Of a stretch of 64,000 nucleotides of DNA, positions 23,733 through 34,838 are shown in pieces. Position 1 is the first letter of the stretch; every line of letters starts with the position of its first letter. Source of the stretch: Eupeodes corollae (taxonomy: Eukaryota; Arthropoda; Insecta; Diptera; Syrphidae); assembly GCF_945859685.1 (NCBI RefSeq), contig NC_079147.1:48056177-48120176 (forward strand), in the 5' to 3' direction. A program made the translations under genes and the position numbers. The notes below the pieces were generated by a model. The model was not told the origin of the DNA. It saw nothing but the letters and a program-made list of their open reading frames with translations, and made no database searches.

Positions 23733-24650
23733 AGATGCAGAAAGCGCTCTCAACAAAATTGCGTTAGTGTTTTTTTTACCAAAGCAGTTTAAGAAAAGGT
23801 GAAAACTTTGGTTAACCCTAAATATCTCAATATGACGGTAGAGACTTGAATTAAATTTTATATTTTATATTGTAACGTAATACCAACCCAGTACATAAAA
23901 CGATTTCATCTCCAAACGAGTTTTGTGCAACACAAAAAAAAAACCTTTTAACATCTGCTTAAATTTTAATAAAAATAATAAGACATTGTTTTGATAAAAA
24001 ATAAAAACCTAAAAAATCATTACTCAAAGTTGGCAAAAATTGAATTTCATCCAAATATCTTTTCAAAACCTGGAGATTATAGCTTGAAACTTATTTTATC
24101 TTGTAAGAAATATTGTTTCCAGCATTCGATAAAATTTTTGAAAAAATCTAAGTGACAGATTTTTTACAAAAAATAAAAACTTAAAAGAAAATTTAACAAA
24201 AGTTGCTAAAAATTAATTGAAACGGATTCATCATTTCAAAACTTTGGGATATAGGCTTTAAACTACCTTTATCTTTTAAAAAATATTTTTGTCAACATTC
24301 AGTAAAATTTTGAGAAAAATCGAATTGTCAGTTTTTGTACAAAAAATTAAAAACCTAAGAAAAATTAACAAAAGTTGGTAAAAATTGATTTTCGACTCAA
24401 ATATATTTTCAAAAATTAAAAATATTGGCTTCAATTTTATTTTATTGCACAGAAATATTGTTTTTGATGTTCAGTAATTTTTATATAAAAACCCAACAGT
24501 CCGTTTTTTCATAAAAAATAAAATCTACAAAAATAGTACCCAAGTTTGGTAAAAATTGATACGAGTACATATAGACAAACTTTTAAGCAAGACAAATCGA
24601 CAGACGGGATGGGAAGTTATCAGCGCGGGTAGCATCCCAGCCTCTTTTTA
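23733..24650 (-). mobile_element. Foldback element, right arm
   Basis: Inverse counterpart of 19729-21088. It starts at AGATGCAGAAAGCGCTCTC (complement of 21070-21088) and ends at the terminus GCATCCCAGCCTCTTTTT. Subrepeat landmarks occur at about 24146, 24318 and 24488 (~171-bp spacing), so it has fewer units than the left arm. The ~107 bp facing 21089-21195 are missing next to the LINE-F 3' end. Arm identity is highest over the outer ~250 bp. Confidence 0.8.
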
Positions 24651-26096
24651 TCTTACATATACAACCGCAAGATATAACGAATATTTCTACAATAATTCAA
24701 ATTTCTTTCCTTTTTATTTTTAATTCTTAAAGGTTGCTAATATTGTGTTAAGGTTGGGTTTACATTATGTTTTATTTTAAGTAATTTATATTTTGATGTA
24801 AGTTTTGCACAGAATTTTCAAAAAAAAACTAGTTTTTGATTTTTTTTAACACGAAAAACTAAAATTATACTCGTAATAAATTTTAAAATATTTTTAGTTT
24901 TGCTCTATATTTTCCCCAAAATTGATTTTTAGTAATAATGTTTACAATAAAAATGAATAACAGATCATGAAACATGAAACAACCTTTAATTTTTTTTGTT
25001 CAGAACAACAAACAGCAATTCACTCAATTTTATAACACAAAAACCATTTTATTAAAATAATTGCCATTTTGTAATTCAAAACTAACTTAAATATTATATC
25101 GACACAAAATAAATTAAAATTTTTTTTTTACCTAAATACATTGTCATAGAGAGAAAGTTCAATTCATTGAAATAGAAAATTAGTCTTAACACATGAGCTG
25201 ATTCAACATCAAGGGTATTTCACGGATCAACGCCGGCCGCCAACACGCCCCACCGCGCCGCGCCGCTCCGCCTCCACTCCGAGAGTATGAAACCTAATTA
25301 ACAAAAATGATTGTAAAATTTGATATACAATTAATTTTATTCTTTTATTGTTATTTATTTTTTTATTTATTTATTTTATTTCTATTATTTGTTTAACAGA
25401 CCATTACGCTAAACTCGTTCAATCAATAAACTAGAAATAGATTTAATCAAATTTTCACAAAGGAAAATAACAAAAGTTAGAATTATATTAAAGGATATCC
25501 TTTTTTGGCTTCACAACATTTATTTATAGATTGTGTTTATTTTGTTTCAAAAATAACCTAATTCGAGTTGTAGATGAGATTTTATGCGTTTAAAATTCTC
25601 GGTATTGCAAATTAAACTTATGCTTCGTTGAATTTATTTTTTATTTTATTATTTTATGTCCCGAAAAGAGAAAGGATTCAAAACGGATGTTTTTTTTTTT
25701 TCTTGGTTTAGTCATGTTTATATATAACGACTGCAAAACCTCGTTGGGTTGGTGTACAAATCCGACATTTATAGAAGAAATCTACTTCAACACCAAATCA
25801 ATCTTTCAAGTCTGGTCTCAAACATTATATGCTATATTTTATATGGATTAAATTAATCATACCATCAGAATAGGAGCTCTCAAAATTGAGCAAATAATTG
25901 TAAGTCTTGTTGATATCACTAAGAATGTAGGAGACTTGAGATTGTGAGATCTAATATTTCGTGTTGCTTAAAAACAAGTCGTTTTGTATCCTTGCGAAAG
26001 TTAAAGGTTTATTAAGGTTTGAATTGGAAGACGACGGATATACGCACTGGTCCAAAACTGTCACTCATTCTTATTTGCAAAAGAAGATATAAAAAA
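24651..26096. other. Unassigned AT-rich DNA
   Basis: No element recognised. It contains a TTTATT-rich run near 25345-25385 and one GC-rich islet at 25228-25283. Confidence 0.4.
25228..25283. other. GC-rich islet
   Basis: About 55 bases with GCCGGCC and CGCGCCGCGCCGC runs in surroundings that are mostly A+T. No coding frame or protein-binding motif is assigned. Confidence 0.5.
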
Positions 26097-26785
26097 GTTT
26101 GTTGGCATTATCCTTTTCTTTCGAATATCACACTTTACCCAAAGAATCATTATATTGGTGCTTAGACGACGATACGAGAATTCTGTTGGTAGCTAATGTC
26201 ATGTCCCGCATTCGATTCAAGGAAATCATTTTTTTATTTTTTATTTGGCCAACAATTCATGTATTGACAAGTCGGATAAGATGGCGAATGACCTTTGATG
26301 AAAACGACTTGCCAGAATTATCGAAAATGATTCTTTTTTCATGATAAACTTCCAATTCACGAATCGATAGTAAAGTACTTTGGTCACCATTTCGCAAAGC
26401 AATTTATTCGTGGAAAGTCTATTCGTGATACAGGTTCAGTTCGTGAAAATAGGACAAAAAAAGACCACTCAAATCATTTAAGAAAAATCGAGGGTACCAC
26501 CATCACAAATTTGATAAAAAAGGGAAACAACATACTGTTCGGACGTTGGAAAAAAAATGCTGTTGTAACCCCTGCAACTAAAACGATAGCTAGGAAAAGT
26601 CAAAAGATGGTCAACAACAAAGAAACAAAAGGTAGTCCTTCCTCAGCCAAAACCATTAGTGTCATACAACAAGGGTATTGGATGTAGGTCGACCTTTATG
26701 GCCAATTTGTCAACAATTACCGAATCAAAGTAAAATGTAAAAAATGATGGCGGCCAGATGTTCAAATGGTAGACATGTGCATTCA
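26097..26785 (+). pseudogene. piggyBac-like transposase, central part
   Basis: Plus-strand relic of a piggyBac transposase. Pieces in order: a LYWSLDD-like start near 26145; VANVMSRIRFKEI (26190-26225); SCIDKSDKMA after a frameshift; KYFGHHFAKQFIRGK (26370-26420); a SVRENRTKK region; GKVKRWSTTKKQKV (about 26595-26635); YNKGIG (26670); and QFVNNYRIKVK (26705-26735). This order matches the family's DDE domain and the conserved stretch near its end. Stops and frameshifts throughout. The 3' remainder lies at 30145-30480 beyond an RTE insertion. Confidence 0.85.
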
Positions 26786-29700
26786 AGAGGACACAAGCGT
26801 CCACAGGTTTTTCTCAAAACCCACCTCTGTCTATCAACTCCTACTCTCACCTCCCCGCGGTGAACATCGGGTGCCTAGTACATCAACTGGAGATCGGGTT
26901 CCAATCCCAGTGGAAAGTTGTTGGAGGCAGCAAACGAGAGAGGGGGGGAGAGGTGTTTTCACTAAGGCACCTCTCCTTATCCAGGCGGCGGCGGACGAAT
27001 TCTCGAGATGGGGTTGTGCCGTCGGGGTGACTTCCTGGCCACGTAAAAAATACCTTAAGTTTCGAAACACCAACAAGCCTCGGATACTGACGGATTCAGT
27101 GTTGACAACCCACGCAAACGAAATAAGGGGAACGAACTACGGATTTGTACGTAGAATGTTGGTCCCTTTACACACCACGTGCAGCCGAACAATTAGCGGA
27201 AGCCCTAAACTGCTGCAAGGCAGATATTACCGCCATCCAAGAAATAAGATCGGATGGACCGGGCAAACGCAAACTAAACTAAACTGCGATATATACTACG
27301 GCGACTGCTACCGAGAACAAAGACAGCGTCAATTTGGGTGTGGATTTGTTGTTGGAACCAGGCTCAGGCAAAAAGTCTTGAGTTTCAACAGTGTGAGCGA
27401 GCGCATCACGACAATCCGCATCAAGGCTAAATTCGCCAACATAAGAAAAAGATGAAGACACCAAAGACATATTCTTCGAGCTCTTGGACAAGACATATGA
27501 GCAGTACCCTGGCTATGACATTAAAATTGTCTTAGTAGATTTTAATGCCAAGCTAGGAAAAAAAGACTCTTTGTTGGCATAATCGGGAATCGCAGCATGC
27601 ACGACACCACCTCCGACACCGGATTCAGGCTGGTCGATTTCGCTACGGGGCGAGACGTTCTGGTAGCTAGTACGCAGTTCACGCATCTCAATATCCACAA
27701 GGGGACATGGAAATCTCCTGATCAATCAACCGTCAACCAGATTGACCACATTGCGATCGACGCACGACACTTCTCCAGTATACATGATATCCGAACATTC
27801 CGAGAGGCCAACATTGACTGGGGCCACTACTTCGATGTAGCCAAGGTACGGCTACAGATATCTCGATCCAAGCCAAAACAAGGAAGTACTGTGAGAAGAT
27901 TCGACGATAGACGGCTACAATCAAGAGACTGCCATGTCCTTTTCCGATCGAGTCTCTAATAAATTCTTAAGGAGTCCTATGCTTCCTGCATTAAGCATTG
28001 AAAACCAGTGGCAATATTGCCTTGCAGCCATCAGAGATGACGCTTCTGTAGTGTTAGGTTTCACACGGCCACCACAGGGAAACCCCTGGTTTGACGACGA
28101 ATGCTATCAAGCGCACGCAGCGAAACAAGAGGCATACAAAACGGCGCTGCACAAGAGGACTAGAGCTGCTCGCGAGCTCTATTAGCAGAAGAGGAGAGAG
28201 GAACACCGGCTTCTTAGATGGAAAAAAAGAGAGCATGAGAAGCGCGTGATCGAGGAGATAGAGGGTTGTCACAACAGGAATGAGGTCCGTAAATTTTACC
28301 AAAAGGTAAAAAAAAACCTCCCACCAGCCGTACCAGCCACGAACCGAAGCCTGTAAAGACGATCAGGGGAACATCGTAGTAGAACCGCAGTGGATGCTGA
28401 GAATATGGAAAGATCACTTCTCCAAATTATATAAGGGCGATGACGAACCGAATTCCGCTGTAAGGGAGATAGAACCACTCAACCTCGGCGACGCAGATCA
28501 ACAATTCCGCCTACCCAACCTTGACGAAGTGAAGATAGCTATATCTTAACTTAAGTCAAACAAAGCTGCTGGAGCTGAGGGCATTGCTGCCGAACTATTC
28601 AAAGCAGCAGGCGATGACTTGGTACGGAGCCTGCACCAACTCATCTGCAAAATATGGTCGGAAGAAAGCGTGCCCAATGAGTGGAATCTCAACTACAGAT
28701 GCATCAGTCTCCCTAACATTGCGTATAAGATCCTCTCTGCCGTATTATGTGAACGTCTGAAGCCATTCGTCAACAACCTGATTGGTCCTTATCAGTGTGG
28801 CTTCAGATCAGGAAAGTCCACTATCGACTAAATATTCACACTACGGCAGATCTTGGAAAAAACCCAGGAGCTTCAAATCGATACCCACCATCTCTGTATC
28901 GATTTTAAAGCCGCGTATGACAGAATCTTTGTATATGAAAACTCCCTTATTCTGCTGGGTGCTTATGGAAATGGAAATAATATTTTTCTCTCGCTCCCCC
29001 AAAATGTCTCCAATTTCGATACTAGCGACAATAGCTCGTCATCCTGTTGCCCTAAAAAATTTTGCTCATATACAAAGGCTCTACCGAGCAACGTCTAGTT
29101 TTGGCATCCTGTCAAACTAATCCGTTTATCAGAATGACGATGGAATGCACGCTGCTCTATCAAGGTCGGAAAAGATCTTACCGATTCATTTGATGTTAAA
29201 AAAGGTTTTAGACAAGGCGATGCACTGTCATACGACTTCTTCAACATCGTTCTGGAAAGAATTGTGCAAAACTCAACAGTCAACACTAGAGGCAAAATCT
29301 TCCAAAGGTCCATCCAATTACTCGGATACGCAGATGATATTGACATAATTGGAAGATCAAAGCCTGATGTCAGTGGAGCGTTTTTGAGCATTGCGACGGA
29401 AGCGAAGAAAATGGGTTTAGTGGTCAATGAGGGCAAGACCAAGTATATGCTGTTATCAAAAAAGGACACTGAACGACAACGTCTTGGACAAAACGTCACC
29501 ATGGACAGCTATAACTTTAAGGTAGTTAAGGACTTTGTCTACCTAGACACCGCTATTAACACAGACAACGACACCAGCGCTAACTCAAACGAAGAATAAC
29601 TCTTGCAAATTGCTGCTTCTTTGGACTTAGAAGGCAATTGAGAAGTAAAGTTCTCTCTCGAGCATCTAAAATCACCATCTATAAGACACTCATCATCCCG

Positions 29701-30140
29701 GTTCTCATTTATGGCGTTGAGAACTGGATCCTGTCAAAGAAAGATGAGAGCGTCTTAGGATGCTTGGAGAGAAAAATTCTTCGGGTGATTTTTGGTCCCG
29801 TACGCATCGATGGGGAATGGAGAAGAAGATATACCGACGAACTGTACGGGCTGTACAGCAACACTGACCTAGTTAGCAGAATTAAAGTTCAACGGCTTAG
29901 AAAGCTAGGTCATGTAGAGCGGATGGACATCAACGCTCCAGCGCGGAAGGTCTTCGAATCCAATCCCGAGGGACGGCGCAGTAGATGAAGACCGCGACTC
30001 AGGTGGCGCACCCAGGTGGGAGAGGACCTCAACCAACTTGGCGTGCGAAACTGGAGACAGCTAAGGACCGAGCTGGCTGGAGACGCTTGTTGGTTGAGGC
30101 CCAGGTCCGCCCCGGACTTTAGCGCCACCTTAAGTTAGTA
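26786..30140 (+). mobile_element. RTE-B LINE copy 2, longest copy
   Basis: Plus-strand RTE element of about 3.35 kb with a 5' leader not seen in most other copies. In order: leader ~26790-27190; endonuclease 27190-27950 (QEIRS near 27240, IYYGDCYREQRQR, FVVGTRLRQKVLSFNSVSER, a LVDFNAKLG version of GDFNAK near 27535); linker with NPWFDDECYQAHAAK (28080-28130); RT fingers 28550-28760; CGFRSGKSTID (28795); palm A IDFKAAYD (28900); motif B KGFRQGDALS (29210); LLGYADDIDIIGRS (about 29320); C-terminus VFESNPEGRRSR (29945-29985) with an in-frame stop where other copies read on. It ends GCGCCACCTTAAGTTAGTAAAG. Frameshifts and a 151-bp insert break it. It lies within piggyBac. Confidence 0.9.
28927..29077. 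mobile_element. 151-bp insert with 12-bp inverted repeats
   Basis: Interrupts RTE-B just after the palm-A FKAAYD codons. The ends are CTTTGTATATGA and TCATATACAAAG, perfect inverse complements. Other RTE-B copies lack it and read straight from GACAGCATC into CTCTACCGAGC. It could be a tiny MITE; the inner sequence shows no further symmetry and no coding. Confidence 0.7.
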
Positions 30141-30144
30141 AAGT

Positions 30145-30480
30145 AAGTAAGGCCATTGTTCACACAAATGCTCAACTCAATGATGGTGAATGCTTGGGAA
30201 ACCATTGTTTTAAAACCAATGAAAACCACGATCTCCTAACATTTGAACGGACCATAACAAGAACTTATCTACGTACAGGGCGGCAATAAAAGCTCCAAAT
30301 AAATCAAATGTTCCGAAAACCGTGGTTTGCAGTGAAAAAGGACATTTCCCTGAAAAAATAAAAATCAACTGCGATGTTAGATTTGTTCCAGCAGAGATCG
30401 ATGGATATGCGGGCAGTGCCAAACTGCACTTTGTATCGAAAAAGAACGTTTTAACAAATTTCACATTTAGAATGTGTAAA
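30145..30480 (+). pseudogene. piggyBac-like transposase, C-terminal part
   Basis: Continues the transposase after the RTE-B insertion: LFTQMLNSMMVNAW at 30150-30200, then LTFERTITRTYL (30240-30275), and a C-terminal stretch with the SKKNVLTNF remnant near 30435-30460, where the family has a cysteine-rich zinc-binding tail (cysteines mostly lost here). It partly overlaps in alignment with the last piggyBac residues before the RTE, so the exact join is unclear. Confidence 0.65.
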
Positions 30481-30515
30481 ATAAAAACTGCTTAATTTTT
30501 CTGGATAAACCTTTT

Positions 30516-31345
30516 TTATTTTTCAACGTAGTCTCCTTTCAGGCTTATAGACTTCGTCAAACGCTGCTCTAGTTTGTTCATCCCTTATGAATAATAGGAT
30601 TTGTCCAAGTCTGTAAAGTAGCCATTGGTCACCTCTTCGTTTGAATGGATTTTTTTTCCTGCCAGCCATTTCTACATATTGGGGAACAAATAATAGTCCA
30701 ACGGAGCCAAGTTTGGAGAATAGGGGGGGATGTGGAACGATTTGGATTCCTAATTCCAATAGTTTTGCGGTCGCAACTGTTGAGGTATAAGCTGGTGCGT
30801 TGTCGTGATGGAAAAGAACTTTTTTGTGGGCCATTCGTGGACGTTTCTCTTTCAGCTCGGTTTTCAAACGGTCCAATAGCAATGAATAATATTCACCTGT
30901 AATGGTTTAACCCTTTTCCAGATAGTCGATGAAGATTATTCCTTGCGAATCCCAAAAGAAAGTCGCCATAACCTTCCCAGCCGAAGGAACGGACTTCGCC
31001 TTTCTTGGTGCAGATTCCTCCTTAGCAACCCAATTTTTAGATTGCTCTTTGGTCTCAGGAGTGTAGTAATGTATCCATGTTTCATCCACAGTGATGACAA
31101 GACGCTTTAAGTCCTCCGGATTTTTTTGGAACAGTTGCAAACCATTCTTGCAACACTGCACACGATCGTAGCACTCACCTTGCGGATAGCTTTTTTATGT
31201 CCAAATCTTGATGCAAAATATTATGTATACCCGTTCACTTGACACAGCATTAGCAATCCCCGCACCTTCCCTCTTCTGTCATTCATCACCATATCATGGA
31301 TTTTATCAATGATTTCTGGAGTTGTAACCTCAACAGGGCGTCCAG
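30516..31345 (-). pseudogene. mariner transposase, 5'-truncated
   Basis: Minus-strand mariner relic. From the truncated N-terminal side: LNSGRPVEVTTPE near 31345, then decayed helix-turn-helix DNA, VQCCKNGLQLF, TVDETWIHYYTPETKEQSK (first catalytic Asp, about 31085), VMATFFWDSQGIIFIDYL, VLFHHDNAPAY (second Asp, about 30825), VPHPP, and after frameshifts a C-terminus LKGDYVEK with its stop at 30516-30518. The third catalytic position (the YSPDLAP region near 30720) is disrupted. The first ~70 codons and the 5' terminal repeat are missing; the element joins the Loa RNase H sequence directly at about 31350. Inactive. Confidence 0.9.
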
Positions 31346-31349
31346 AATT

Positions 31350-33642
31350 TAGATGAGGATATGGCCGAGTTAATGGCTTTGACAGCTGCCTGACTGTCTG
31401 TAAAGATAGCCACATTTTGGTTTTGGTTTGGGTTTTGTTTAAGTATCTTACATGCCTCCCTTATTGCCAGCAGTTCAGCCTGAAAAACGCTAGCAAAGTC
31501 AGGAAGCCTAAAGGATATGGCTACATTTAGGGACTCAGAAAAGATTCCAGAAACAACTCCGCACTCCATCTTTGAGCCGTCAGTAAAAATGGTTGTGTCG
31601 AAACCTATCGACACGATATCATCCTCCCAATCTTCTCTCGATATGAAAATAACCTTAAAACCCTTACTAAGGTTTAAAGTAGGAGTGCAGTAGTCAGTGT
31701 CCACCGAGATAATATCTGAGGAAATTAATTTCGTAGTGTTGCTGTGACCGTAAGGTTTTGACAACCAGCTATTTGATTCCTTCAGCCTAATAGCACTGCA
31801 GGAAACTATGTATTTCATAAAAAAGTCGATTGCTAGAAGATCCAAAATAACGTTTAAGGTGTCCGTTGGGCAAGTACGCATGGCCCCTGTGGTGCCCACG
31901 CAAGCTGTTCTCTGAACCTTCTTTAGCTTATTAATGTTATAGGCTTTGCTTAGAGCAGGCCACCACACTTTTTGCTGCAGGCGTAGAAGGCAACACAGGC
32001 CTTCTTAACCCGTACTTCAATATTTAGTTTCCAGTTTAGTTTAGGGTCGAGTATAACTCCCAAATATTTTGCACTGGAAGACAATGATAGGATATGACCA
32101 TTGAGTCGAGGTAGCGTGAAGGGCGGTTCTTTAGTTTTGATGGTAAGGAGCAACAGCTCAGTTTTACTTTGTTGTTAACTCCTAGTCCACAACTCGTGGC
32201 CCAGTTGCTAACTTTCTTCAAAGCTGACTCCGTGATTTCACTTATCATATAGGTGTACTTTCCTGACACCAATAGCACCAAATCATCCGCGTAGGCTACC
32301 GCCGTCCCTCCACATCTCTCTAATTTAACGAGAATTGTATCCATGACCAGAAGCCATAGAAGAGGCGAAAGAACACCACCCTTGGGTGTTCTTCTACTCA
32401 CGTGTTTTGATGCGATTGTATTGCCTAAAGTGGCTCGAATCTTAATACCACTGAGCATGGAAATAATCCATCCTCGAATGAAGTCCTCTACACCGAACTT
32501 AACGATCGATTCTTCTATGGATTCGGTAAAGACGTTGTTAAAAGCACCTTCTATGTCTAGGAAGGTGGCAAGAGTAAATTCTTTATAATGGATTGTTTGT
32601 TCTACAGTACGCACTACCTCATGGAGGGCAGTCTCCGTAGATTTGCCCTTAAAATAAGCATGCTGAGAGCTTTCGAGAGGTTGTCCAACTAGGATTTCTG
32701 TAAGGTGGAGGGTTTTTTGACTCGAAATTAATTTGAAAAAAAATCCACTTGTGATCCGAAAACGAATTCAAAGTTGAAACTCTCCAATTCTCCACTAATA
32801 AATTACGGTTGTTTACTAAAGTAACATCAAGCACATCCTCCCATCCATCATATATTTCCGAGCTCGGAAAGACGAAAGTGGGAGTATTGCCTCTGTTACA
32901 AATGGTCATATTATTTTCAATAATAAAATCAAAAAGTGACTCACCTCGTTCATTGATCACAGAACTTCCCCAAAGGGTATGCCGAGCATTTGCGTCGCCA
33001 CCGATCAGAAAGTTTGCCTTTTTGATGTTAGCTTCGGTTATGATTTTGCACACCTCCTCCGGAGGTGATGGTGCATTATGGGCAGAGTAAAAAGAGGCCA
33101 TCAGCAAACCCTGCGTATTCTTGTCTTCAAATCTGACAACTGTCAGATCGGGAGTGCTAAAATTTGTGAAGATCTCAATCAAAAATATATATATAAAAAA
33201 AAACTTTTAAACAATATAATATATGTAACTTTATTATATGAATGCTAAACTTAGACTAATCTCTTCATTTTACTTCATTTACATTTATCGCATGTTTTCT
33301 TTAATTCATGTTTATTATCATTTTCTTTACTTCATTCTCTTATACTTGACCTATGCAGCGCTTTGGTAAAGTACCCAATCTACTACAATTTGGACATAAA
33401 AAACCTTTTAAATGTTTATTAGCTAAAATACAAGTTCTGGGATTACCTTGGTCTTGATCTGCGGTTTTATAAAACAGGTAGTATTGGTTGTCTTGGAGGC
33501 CTCGCACCTTGAGGCCGTTTATCCACGGTTCTTGGATAACGCCAATGTCGAAGTTTCCCTCCCTAAGGAAATCTCTCAGATTGTCGAAAGCGCACTTAGA
33601 GTGCTTCAGATTAATCTGGATGACCTTCAGCGCGTTTTTTAA
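31350..33642 (-). pseudogene. Loa-clade LINE ORF2, rearranged
   Basis: Minus-strand ORF2. The endonuclease starts at about 33642 (IQINLKHSK, IGVIQEPWING), is broken by an insert at 33165-33402, then continues as LTVVRFEDK, LIGGDANARHTLWG and SDHKW to about 32720. Linker and RT fingers are deleted near 32700. RT resumes with AYFKGKSTETALHEVV, LDIEGAFNNV (palm A), TPKGGVLSPLLW (B) and VAYADDLVLL (C, near 32285). After one frameshift come KYLGVILD and KKVQRTACVGTTGAM. RNase H follows from about 31600 with TDGS, QAELLAI and FTDSQAAVKAI (three acidic residues). RNase H is cut at 31350 by the mariner junction, so the C-terminus and 3' UTR are lost. Confidence 0.85.
33165..33402. other. ~235-bp insert in Loa endonuclease
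   Basis: The endonuclease frame reads to ...NKHLK at about 33405 and resumes at about 33165. The intervening DNA is AT-rich, opens with an (AT)n/A run at 33184-33205, and on the minus strand has a short frame FLCPNCSRLG. Origin unknown; no clear duplication at its edges. Confidence 0.55.
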
Positions 33643-34838
33643 TTATTTTTAGCTGCAGAGCTGGGGCCCGGCAAATCGCTGGGGATCCCGACTCCACTCA
33701 TAACATCGTCATCCTCGACGTTGTCATCAGTTTTGTTGGTGTCTGTTCCCTGACTCTGCAGAATTTTAATTTTGGCATTTATTATGCCAAAACTAAGTTT
33801 GCATTCGGCTTTTTTGAGAGCCCCTAGACTCTCCTCGCTAATCCTCTGAAGGTAAGAGTCGCTGGTGTTTTGCGGTTCTTCTGCTTTAACTAAAGCCCAA
33901 TCACGCATGGGGACCAGCGGATTTTGCCTCTGACGACCGCGGATCAGGTCCTGTCCGCTTGGCTTTGTGCTCATAAGCGGCAACCAAATGCGAGCCTTCG
34001 GTTGTCTAGGGATGTTCTTAGCCGGGATAAGCTTGAGCTTCAAGCCCTCCCAGCCATTGCTAACCTTAGCAATGCTTTCACTAAGGAAATCCCTAGAAAA
34101 CCTGTCCGCACACTTAATTACCCTATGGCCAATGAGCATCTCGCCAGAGTCAAAACTAGGGTAGGGGCCCTCACTGTTTGTTATAGTGTATGAAAAAACC
34201 ATCTCAGAGAGCTTGCCCTCGATAGAGTTAGACGCGTTCAGCAGACCTTTGCTGTTTGTGGAGGGCTCATCCACAACTGCTACGTGGAGATCATCCCTGA
34301 CAACCTCACTAAGAGTACCCAGTTGCGCTGCTCCAGAAGATGGTGCTTTCACCGGCTTTGTCCGGTCGTCAAGCTTGCTCTTTTTCTGAGACGTGCCGAT
34401 CTCTACCTGAGATCTGTTTCGCTTAACAGCCTTTTCTCGGCTGGCCAGAAGATTGTTGTATTCATCAACAACCTTCTGGTACCTTATTTTATCTTGGGCG
34501 TACCTTTCATGAATCACTCCGGTCTCTTCATTTTTGGCAATCTTGGCAAGAATGTGAGTGGCCGATTTGAAGCGGTTCCTGAGAAGAGCGCCTTCTGATT
34601 GTTTTTTGGTTCCCCGAGTTGCACTGCTACTCGAGGGTTTCGGTTTTGTATACGGTTTAGGAAGTATAGGAGTTCTATGAATAGTACTGCCTATACTTTC
34701 TGTGGTTTTGGGTTGCTCACAAGTGCTGGAACTACCAGCGCTAAACGAGCTCCCCTTCAAAGTCTCCTGGCTGGAGGCCAAGCCTTCATCCTCCAAGTCT
34801 GTGGAGGGTTCTACGTTCGTCTTGTCTATTTCGTCCAT
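33639..34838 (-). CDS. Loa-clade LINE ORF1 (gag-like), 399 codons
   Basis: Unbroken minus-strand frame starting MDEIDKTNVEPS and ending AAKNN just before ORF2, a few bases apart, as expected for a bicistronic LINE. The N-terminal ~110 residues are Ser/Pro/Thr/Lys-rich and likely disordered. A helical region follows at about 85-150 (ILAKIAKNEE, RYAQDKIRYQKVVDEYNNLL). Residues ~215-365 contain GEMLIGHRVIKCADRF, LIPAKNIPRQPKARIW and RDWALVKAEE, which I recognise as the DUF4780-type nucleic-acid-binding domain of Loa-like ORF1 proteins. I see no CCHC knuckle. The likely role is RNA binding in the retrotransposition particle. Its intactness contrasts with the broken ORF2. Confidence 0.85.
   Translation of the reverse strand: MDEIDKTNVEPSTDLEDEGLASSQETLKGSSFSAGSSSTCEQPKTTESIGSTIHRTPILPKPYTKPKPSSSSATRGTKKQSEGALLRNRFKSATHILAKIAKNEETGVIHERYAQDKIRYQKVVDEYNNLLASREKAVKRNRSQVEIGTSQKKSKLDDRTKPVKAPSSGAAQLGTLSEVVRDDLHVAVVDEPSTNSKGLLNASNSIEGKLSEMVFSYTITNSEGPYPSFDSGEMLIGHRVIKCADRFSRDFLSESIAKVSNGWEGLKLKLIPAKNIPRQPKARIWLPLMSTKPSGQDLIRGRQRQNPLVPMRDWALVKAEEPQNTSDSYLQRISEESLGALKKAECKLSFGIINAKIKILQSQGTDTNKTDDNVEDDDVMSGVGIPSDLPGPSSAAKNN

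Noticed and set aside
19729..24650. CRISPR-like or phage-type repeat array
   Set aside because: Repeats are ~173 bp, AT-rich and diverged, without unique spacers; the sequence is eukaryotic.
26760..26910. tRNA-like promoter in front of the RTE-B copy (GGTTCCAATCCCAG resembling a box B)
   Set aside because: The candidate A-box region is piggyBac coding (MVDMCIQ), and the B-box match lies within the RTE leader without a matching A box at tRNA spacing.
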